A stretch of DNA of 64,000 nt, taken from Lysobacter sp. S4-A87 (GTDB lineage: Bacteria > Pseudomonadota > Gammaproteobacteria > Xanthomonadales > Xanthomonadaceae). The notes beneath the pieces were generated by a model. It saw only the letters and a list, made by a program, of their open reading frames with translations. It searched no databases and was not told where the DNA came from. The position numbers and the translations under genes are program-made. The DNA is taken from the NCBI RefSeq assembly GCF_022637455.1, contig NZ_CP093341.1, positions 434,001-498,000 of the forward strand, given 5' to 3'. Of this stretch, positions 58,395-64,000 are shown piece after piece (position 1 is the stretch's first letter; each line of letters starts with the position of its first letter).

Positions 58395-60668
58395 ATGGCC
58401 GAGAACGACCCCTCCGGAATCCGTCGCTACCGCAATCCCGCCGGTGGCTGGGGCGCGTTGCGGGCCACCGCACGGGCGATCGGGGAGCAAATGGAGGCCG
58501 GCGATGCAACGGCCGCGTTGTTGCGCACCAACCAGCCCGACGGATTCGATTGCCCCGGATGTGCGTGGCCCGACAAACATCACCGCTCGACGTTCCAGTT
58601 CTGCGAGAACGGCGCCAAGGCGGTGACCTGGGAGGCGACCAAGAAACGGGTGACGGCGGCGTTCTTCGCGCAGCACACCGTCGAGTCGCTGCTTCAATGG
58701 AGTGACCACGCGCTGGAGGACGAGGGACGTCTTACCGAACCGATGGTCTATAACGCTGAGCGGGACCAGTACGAGCCCATAGACTGGCAGCAGGCTTTCG
58801 CCCGTATTGGCGAGCTCCTGCGCGAGCTGGATCCGCAAGCCGTCGAGTTCTACACATCCGGCCGGACCTCAAATGAGGCCGCGTTCCTGTACCAGATATT
58901 CGCGCGCGAGTACGGCAGCAACAACTTCCCCGACTGCTCGAACATGTGCCATGAGGCAACCAGCGTTGGCTTGCCGATGTCCATCGGCATCGGCAAGGGC
59001 ACGGTGTCACTGGATGACTTCGACCACTGCCAGCTGATCATTGCGATGGGCCACAACCCCGGTACCAACCACCCGAGGATGATGGGAACGCTGCACGAGG
59101 TCGCTCGCCGGGGCGTACCGATCATCGTCATCAATCCGCTGCGCGAGCGAGCGCTTGAACGCTTCGCCGATCCGCAGGACCCGCTGGAAATGGCGACGCT
59201 GGGCGCCACTGCCATCGCATCGAGTTACCTGCAGCCCAGAGTGGGCGGCGATGCTGCCGTGCTCAAGGGAATCATGAAGGCGCTGCTGGAAATGGACGCA
59301 ACGGACGACGTGCTTGATCGCGCGTTCATCGCGGCGCACACCAATGGCTTCGAGGCGTTGGCGACCGGACTTCGTGCAACGCGCTGGCCAGACATCGAGA
59401 CGGAGTCGGGGCTGTCCGAGCCGCAGATGCGCCGCGTCGCGCAAGCCTACGCGGCGTCAGACGCGACCATCGTCACTTACGGCATGGGCCTGACGCAGCA
59501 TCGCACCGGGACGCAGAACGTGCAGCAGGTCGCCAACCTCTTGCTCCTGCGTGGCAATTTTGGCAAGCCCGGTGCCGGGATCTGCCCGTTGCGCGGCCAC
59601 TCCAACGTGCAGGGCGACCGCACCGTTGGCATCACCGAGAAGCCATCGGCGGCAATGCTCAAGCGCATCGAGGCGCGATTCGGTTTCCGCCCTCCGGCCG
59701 AACATGGGCACGACGCGGTTTCGGCGATGCGGGCCATCGTCGACGGCCGCTCGAAAGCCCTGATCTGCATGGGCGGCAATCTTGCAGTGGCTCTGCCGGA
59801 TCCAGAGGCGTGTCTACCGGCGATGCGCCGGCTGCCGCTGGCGGTGCACGTGGCGACCAAGCTCAACCGCACCCATCTGCTGGTGGGACGTCATGCCTTC
59901 CTGCTCCCGTGCCTGGGCCGCACCGAGCGCGATGACCAGGCCGCCGGACCGCAGGCGGTGACGGTGGAAGATTCGATGTCGATGGTGCATGCCTCGCGCG
60001 GACGGCTATCGCCGGCGTCCGCCGCACTGCGTTCTGAGCCTGCCATCGTCGCCGGCATCGCCGCGGCGACTTTGCCCGCAAGCGCGGTACCTTGGAGCGA
60101 CCTGGTCGCCGACTACGATCGCATTCGCGAGGCCATCGAGGCGGTGATCCCGGGTTTCGACGATTACAACCAGCGTATTCGCAAACCCGGTGGCTTCCGC
60201 ATGCCGCTACCGCCTACACAGCGCGTATGGAATACGCCGTCCGGTAAGGCTGAGTTCCTGCCGTTCGCCGGCCTGCGCGAGGACTTGCCTGGCCGCGATG
60301 CCTCCGTGCTGACGCTGACGACGGTTCGCAGCCACGATCAATACAACACGACGATCTACGGTCTGGACGACCGCTACCGGGGCGTGTTCGGCCGCCGCGA
60401 CGTCGTGTTCATGAACGAGGACGACATGGCCTCGCGCGGCATCTCGCACGGTGACCCCATAGTCATTGAGACGGTGCTCGGGGTAAGGCGCGAGCGGACA
60501 ATGCGCGATGTGATTGCGGTGGCTTATGGCATTGCACCGGGTTCGGTCGCCACGTACTACCCCGAAGGCAACTGCCTGGTACCGCTTGACCACGTCGACC
60601 CGGAAAGCGGCACGCCAAGCTACAAGTCGATCCCTGTCCGGATCTGGCGCGAGCCGAAAGCGGACTGA
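58395..60668 (+). CDS. FdhF/YdeP-family molybdopterin oxidoreductase
   Basis: The 757-residue protein of the bis-MGD oxidoreductase superfamily has DGFDCPGCAWPDK (Cys pair about 52-55, YdeP-type and not a full 4Fe-4S set), FYTSGRTSNEAAFLYQIFAR, NNFPDCSNMCHEATSVGL, NPGTNHPRMMGTLHEVARRG, GKPGAGICPLRGHSNVQGDR and a C-terminal MGD-binding barrel (LTTVRSHDQYNTTIYGLDDR). No signal peptide, so it is cytoplasmic. E. coli YdeP is linked to acid resistance; the substrate is unknown. ATG 58395 starts the conserved part. It diverges from the HlyD exporter operon. Confidence 0.92.
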   Translation: MAENDPSGIRRYRNPAGGWGALRATARAIGEQMEAGDATAALLRTNQPDGFDCPGCAWPDKHHRSTFQFCENGAKAVTWEATKKRVTAAFFAQHTVESLLQWSDHALEDEGRLTEPMVYNAERDQYEPIDWQQAFARIGELLRELDPQAVEFYTSGRTSNEAAFLYQIFAREYGSNNFPDCSNMCHEATSVGLPMSIGIGKGTVSLDDFDHCQLIIAMGHNPGTNHPRMMGTLHEVARRGVPIIVINPLRERALERFADPQDPLEMATLGATAIASSYLQPRVGGDAAVLKGIMKALLEMDATDDVLDRAFIAAHTNGFEALATGLRATRWPDIETESGLSEPQMRRVAQAYAASDATIVTYGMGLTQHRTGTQNVQQVANLLLLRGNFGKPGAGICPLRGHSNVQGDRTVGITEKPSAAMLKRIEARFGFRPPAEHGHDAVSAMRAIVDGRSKALICMGGNLAVALPDPEACLPAMRRLPLAVHVATKLNRTHLLVGRHAFLLPCLGRTERDDQAAGPQAVTVEDSMSMVHASRGRLSPASAALRSEPAIVAGIAAATLPASAVPWSDLVADYDRIREAIEAVIPGFDDYNQRIRKPGGFRMPLPPTQRVWNTPSGKAEFLPFAGLREDLPGRDASVLTLTTVRSHDQYNTTIYGLDDRYRGVFGRRDVVFMNEDDMASRGISHGDPIVIETVLGVRRERTMRDVIAVAYGIAPGSVATYYPEGNCLVPLDHVDPESGTPSYKSIPVRIWREPKAD

Positions 60669-60754
60669 TCCGCCAGTCTTCTCCCGATTGATCCGTGCGA
60701 ACCGAAACGGCCCGAGCCGAGGTTCCGTGCGCACGACTGCGCGGCTCCTGGTGC

Positions 60755-60824
60755 ATACAAAGGTATCGAACGACACCTTGGTGTAATCGACTGCACACGC
60801 GTGCCTTGGTGTGATGGCCCACGC
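60755..60824 (+). promoter_or_regulatory. Shared motif: palindrome plus a second degenerate copy
   Basis: 60755-60784 is a palindrome whose core is AAGGTATCGAACGACACCTT. The plus-strand copy (60771-60796) reads CGACACCTTGGTGTAATCGA then CTGCAC, nearly identical to 48588-48613. A degenerate repeat (GTGCCTTGGTGTGATGGCCC, 60801-60820) ends about 72 bp before the epoxide hydrolase start. Confidence 0.65.
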
Positions 60825-60895
60825 GCATTGTGCATGGACGACGACCCGCGCCGGCCTCGGCCGGCGCACCGTTCCCCCCGAACCAAGGAATCGAC

Positions 60896-62302
60896 ATGAT
60901 CGCCTGGTGCTCCACGCATGCCTCGCGCCGCGGCGCGATGTCAGTCCCGCGGTACTGCTCTTCGCTGACGACCGTGCGCGCTTCGTTGATCCGGCTTTGT
61001 GCGCTCGCCATTCCGCTGGCCGGGCTGCTCGCATCGCAGGTCGTGTCCGCCACTCCACACCGAGAGTCCGCCATGAACGTCTCCAGTGTCGCCTCCACCA
61101 CCTCCGCCAATGCAACGGTGGACCAGGATACTTCGATACGCCCGTTCAAGTACCAGGCCACGCAGGCAGAACTGGACGACCTGCGCCGTCGCGTCGAAGC
61201 GACGAAATGGCCCGAGAAGGAAACGGTCGACGACCAGTCGCAGGGCGTGCAGCTGGCTACCCTCAAGCAACTCGCCGGGTACTGGGCGAAGGACTACGAC
61301 TGGCGCCGGTTCGAAGCCAAGCTCAATGCGACGCCACAGTTCGTGACCACCATCGACGGTGTCGACATCCATTTCATCCACGTTCGTTCCAAACACGCCA
61401 ACGCGTTGCCGCTGATCGTCACGCACGGTTGGCCCGGATCGATCGTGGAGCAGATGAAGATCATCGGCCCGCTCACCGATCCAACCGCGCATGGCGGCAC
61501 GGCCGCAGATGCGTTCGATGTCGTCATTCCGTCGCTGCCAGGCTATGGATTCTCAGGAAAGCCCACGCAAACCGGCTGGGACCCGATACGCATCGCACGT
61601 GCCTGGGTCGTGTTGATGAAGCGACTGGGCTACAACCGGTTCGTCGCGCAGGGGGGTGACTGGGGCAACGCCGTTACCGAGCAGATGGCGCTGCTGAAAG
61701 CACCGGAACTGGTCGGGATCCACACCAATATGCCGGCCACGGTGCCGGCCGACATCGATGTCGCGCTGCAGGCTCGACAGCCTGCACCCGCGAATCTCTC
61801 GGTCGACGAGAAGCGCGCCTACGACCAGCTCGACTTCTTCTACCGCCACGGCTTGGGCTACGCGCAGGAAATGGCGGGACGCCCGCAGACGCTGTACGCC
61901 ATCGCCGACTCACCTGTGGGGCTTGCGGCGTGGATGCTCGACCACGACGCGCTCAGCTATGCGCTGATCGCGCGCGTCTTCGATGGCCAGCGCGAGGGGC
62001 TGTCGCGCGATGACGTCCTCGACAACATCACGCTGTACTGGCTCACCAACACCGCGGTGTCGTCCGCGCGGCTGTACTGGGAAAGCAAGCTCGCGTTCTT
62101 CGCCCCCAAGGGCATCGACATCCCGGTCGGCGTGAGCGCGTTCCCGGACGAGCTCTATCAAGCGCCCAAGAGCTGGGCCGAGCGCGCGTACCCGAAGCTC
62201 ATCCACTACAACCGGCTCGACAAGGGCGGCCACTTCGCCGCGTGGGAGCAACCAGACGTGTTCGTGGACGAGCTGCGCGCGACGTTCAAACCTCTGCGTT
62301 GA
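60896..62302 (+). CDS. Exported epoxide hydrolase (EHN-type)
   Basis: The 468-residue protein has a signal-like segment (about 31-52, LCALAIPLAGLLASQVVSA) followed by a Ser/Thr-rich stretch. An epoxide-hydrolase N-terminal domain starts near 78 (IRPFKYQATQAELDDLRRRV). The alpha/beta core follows: VTHGWPGSIVEQMKII, FVAQGGDWGNAVTEQM (Asp nucleophile about 252), HYNRLDKGGHFAAWEQP (His about 444). EHN enzymes open epoxides to diols. Export is unusual for them. ATG 60896 has AAGGAATCGAC in front; ATG 60938 is an alternative. It is followed by the exported crotonase and porin. Confidence 0.88.
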   Translation: MIAWCSTHASRRGAMSVPRYCSSLTTVRASLIRLCALAIPLAGLLASQVVSATPHRESAMNVSSVASTTSANATVDQDTSIRPFKYQATQAELDDLRRRVEATKWPEKETVDDQSQGVQLATLKQLAGYWAKDYDWRRFEAKLNATPQFVTTIDGVDIHFIHVRSKHANALPLIVTHGWPGSIVEQMKIIGPLTDPTAHGGTAADAFDVVIPSLPGYGFSGKPTQTGWDPIRIARAWVVLMKRLGYNRFVAQGGDWGNAVTEQMALLKAPELVGIHTNMPATVPADIDVALQARQPAPANLSVDEKRAYDQLDFFYRHGLGYAQEMAGRPQTLYAIADSPVGLAAWMLDHDALSYALIARVFDGQREGLSRDDVLDNITLYWLTNTAVSSARLYWESKLAFFAPKGIDIPVGVSAFPDELYQAPKSWAERAYPKLIHYNRLDKGGHFAAWEQPDVFVDELRATFKPLR

Positions 62303-62357
62303 GCCTTTCAACGCTCCATCTCGAAATCCCGTCCCAGCACCGCATCGGAGCCAAGTC

Positions 62358-63305
62358 ATGAAACTGCATTCATTCGCTACGGCGATTCTCGCTGCCAGTA
62401 TGGCCTTGGCCATGCCCGCATGGGCACAGAAGGCACCAGCCAGCGGCGGCGCCCCGCACTCGGCCACCGACGCCGACGACCAGGTCCGCCTCACACGGGT
62501 GACCCCGGAATACTGGCGCGTCACGTTCCACAACCCGCCGTACAACATCTACGGCCCGAAGACGATGCCGCAGTTGAACAAGGTGGTCACCGCGTTGGAG
62601 AGCGACCCGCGTGTGCGCGTGGTCGTGTTCGACAGCGACGTGCCCGACTTCTTCCTGACGCACTACGACTTCGTGCCGCCTCTGACCGACACCACCGGTT
62701 TGCCCAATGGCGCCACCGGCCTGCCCCCCCTCCCGGACATGCTGGTGCGCATCAGCAAGGCGCCGGTGGTGTCGATCGCCTCGATCCGCGGCCGCGCAAC
62801 CGGTGTGGGCAGCGAGCTGTCGCTGGCGAGCGACATGCGCTTCGCCAGCCGCGAGAAGGCCGTGCTCTCGCAATGGGAGGTTGGTGCGGGACTGGTTCCC
62901 GGCGGTGGTCCCATGTCGCGCTTGCCGCGCCTGATCGGACGTGGACGCGCCCTTGAAGTGCTGCTCACCGGCAACGACATCGATGGGCCGACCGCCGAGC
63001 GCTACGGCTACGTCAACCGAGCCTTGCCCGATGCCGAGCTCGATGCCTTCGTCGATACCATGGCGCGGCGCATCGCGCGATTCGACAAGCAGGCCATTGC
63101 CGACATCAAGCGCATCGTCGACGACAGCAGCTTGCCGTCGAACGAACAGCTCGGCGCGGAGTGGGCCGGCTTCATTGGATCGGTGCAGCGCGCCGCGGCG
63201 CAGCAGCGAATCAAGCAGTTGATGGATCTGGGCCTGCAGGTCAATCCCGACGTCGAGAAGCGCCTGCCCGTGTACACGGGCAAGCTCGGCGGAACCGCGG
63301 ATTGA
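62358..63305 (+). CDS. Crotonase-fold protein with Sec signal peptide
   Basis: The 315-residue protein starts with a textbook signal peptide (FATAILAASMALAMPAWAQ, cleavage near 24). A crotonase domain follows, close to the cytosolic copy at 43990-44820: VTFHNPPYNIYGPKTMPQLN, PVVSIASIRGRATGVGSELS, LASDMRFASREKAVLSQWEV, ERYGYVNRALPDAELD. Crotonases normally act on CoA thioesters in the cytosol, so a periplasmic member implies a non-CoA substrate or new role. It lies 55 bp after the epoxide hydrolase and 21 bp before the porin gene, in one operon. Confidence 0.88.
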   Translation: MKLHSFATAILAASMALAMPAWAQKAPASGGAPHSATDADDQVRLTRVTPEYWRVTFHNPPYNIYGPKTMPQLNKVVTALESDPRVRVVVFDSDVPDFFLTHYDFVPPLTDTTGLPNGATGLPPLPDMLVRISKAPVVSIASIRGRATGVGSELSLASDMRFASREKAVLSQWEVGAGLVPGGGPMSRLPRLIGRGRALEVLLTGNDIDGPTAERYGYVNRALPDAELDAFVDTMARRIARFDKQAIADIKRIVDDSSLPSNEQLGAEWAGFIGSVQRAAAQQRIKQLMDLGLQVNPDVEKRLPVYTGKLGGTAD

Positions 63306-63326
63306 TGCGGCGGGGCAGGGGCAGAC

Positions 63327-64000
63327 ATGGCCGTTTCGGCGCCCGCGATCGCGATTCTTCCGCTGCTGTTGGCGGTGGCCTTGCCGGCCGTGGCAAAGGC
63401 CGAGGCGTCCGGTGATCCGGACGCGCTCAACGCCTACGCAGACCGTATCAGTGGTGACTGGGGCGGGGCGCGAACGGCTCTTTCCCGGAGAGGAATCGAC
63501 ATGTCGCTCTCGTACATCAACGAGTGGCTGCACAACAGCACCGGCGGGGAACGCGACGCAAGCGCCTATGCCGACCAGTTCGCGGTGGGCCTGGATGCAA
63601 ACCTCGAGGCACTGGTGGGCTGGCCCGGAGCCTCCTTCCATGTCCTGGTCACCAATCGTAACGGGCCGCAGCTCGACGCGAAGGCGGGTCTGGGCACGCT
63701 GCTGGAAACCCATGAGATCTACGGTCGTGGCCATTACACGCGCCTGACGCGCTTCTACTTACAACAATCGCTGTTCGACCAGCGCGTGACGCTGAATCTG
63801 GGTCGCAGCGATGTCGACTTCTTTCCGCTGTCATGCGACTTCATCAACATAAGCTTCTGCGGCCCGCTGCCGGGGTATCACAGCAACGGCTGGTACACGT
63901 GGCCCATCGGCCAGTACTTTGCGAACGTCACGTTCCGGCCGACACGCACGTCGTACCTCAAGCTGGGTGCCAGCGACGTCAACCCGCGCAACCTCGACGG
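63327..64000 (+). CDS. OprB-family carbohydrate-type porin (N-terminal part, cut by window edge)
   Basis: From ATG 63327, 224 codons are open to the window edge. A signal peptide (AIAILPLLLAVALPAVAKAE) precedes DRISGDWGGARTALSRRGID, the OprB entry motif. Alternating beta-strand sequence follows (GVDANLE-type, RFYLQQSLFDQRVTLNLGRS, DVDFFPLSCDFIN). OprB porins are outer-membrane channels for small, often carbohydrate, solutes. The gene is the third of the exported epoxide hydrolase-crotonase-porin unit and may admit their substrate. Confidence 0.87.
   Translation, partial: MAVSAPAIAILPLLLAVALPAVAKAEASGDPDALNAYADRISGDWGGARTALSRRGIDMSLSYINEWLHNSTGGERDASAYADQFAVGLDANLEALVGWPGASFHVLVTNRNGPQLDAKAGLGTLLETHEIYGRGHYTRLTRFYLQQSLFDQRVTLNLGRSDVDFFPLSCDFINISFCGPLPGYHSNGWYTWPIGQYFANVTFRPTRTSYLKLGASDVNPRNLD

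Noticed and set aside
1-64000. tRNA, rRNA or CRISPR features
   Set aside because: No cloverleaf-type GTTCRA pattern, rRNA sequence or regularly spaced repeat was noticed anywhere; a covariance-model scan would be needed to exclude small RNAs.

Overview
The window is GC-rich gammaproteobacterial DNA, most like Lysobacter/Xanthomonas relatives (Lysobacteraceae). That assignment rests on family content (DUF3653, exported lipase, OprB porin, large winged-helix/STAND regulators) and codon style, and is an inference. No tRNA, rRNA or CRISPR array was recognised. Most of the window looks accessory: many small redox and electrophile-handling enzymes occur in two or three copies, among gene remnants and insertion elements.

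Layout. 1-1122: start of a MerR regulator facing a cluster of TGTACA sites, an exported fasciclin protein and a DUF378 membrane protein. 2196-10154: two paralogous winged-helix/STAND ATPase regulators on either side of an opposite-strand operon for an Old Yellow Enzyme and an alpha/beta hydrolase. 10196-28507: mostly minus-strand metabolic and stress genes (truncated DJ-1/PfpI, zinc alcohol dehydrogenase, GlcG, KefC-type antiporter, MRJP lipoprotein, betaine-type binding protein, lipase, intact PfpI, aldehyde dehydrogenase, two related hydrolases, a ferritin-like/double-CDGSH protein, an aldo/keto reductase), with remnants of further antiporter and CDGSH genes. 28669-34517: an intact IS30-family element between imperfect 52-bp direct repeats, a phage-type DUF3653 gene, a broken small ORF, and a TniA-TniB-TniQ (Tn7/Tn5053-like) transposition module.

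34653-43600: a frameshifted hydrolase, a third PfpI-type gene, a second GlcG, a cupin, a second dehalogenase-like hydrolase, a soluble histidine kinase, two tautomerases, LysR, a DsbA-family protein next to an SDR fragment, a second ABM monooxygenase, then an IS30 fragment truncated by an IS110-family element. 43990-64000: a coherent island with a crotonase, DUF6130 protein, cytochrome P460, metallo-beta-lactamase lipoprotein, FixJ-type and stand-alone response regulators, OsmC, an 1846-residue kinase-like/STAND/GAF/PAS/histidine kinase, isochorismatase-like hydrolase, HlyD plus DUF2955 exporter, YdeP-type oxidoreductase, exported epoxide hydrolase, exported crotonase-fold protein and an OprB porin.

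The main observation is a shared upstream sequence in this last island. Its core is CGAYACCTTNGT followed by RYMAT-like bases, and it lies about 48-60 bp before the start codons of four separately transcribed genes, on both strands, with further copies near others. At two places opposed copies form an approximately 30-bp palindrome. This predicts one co-regulated set, with the local FixJ-type regulator and giant sensor kinase as obvious candidate controllers. Two of its enzymes, an epoxide hydrolase and a crotonase, carry export signals and sit just before a porin gene, suggesting envelope-located chemistry that is unusual for these families.
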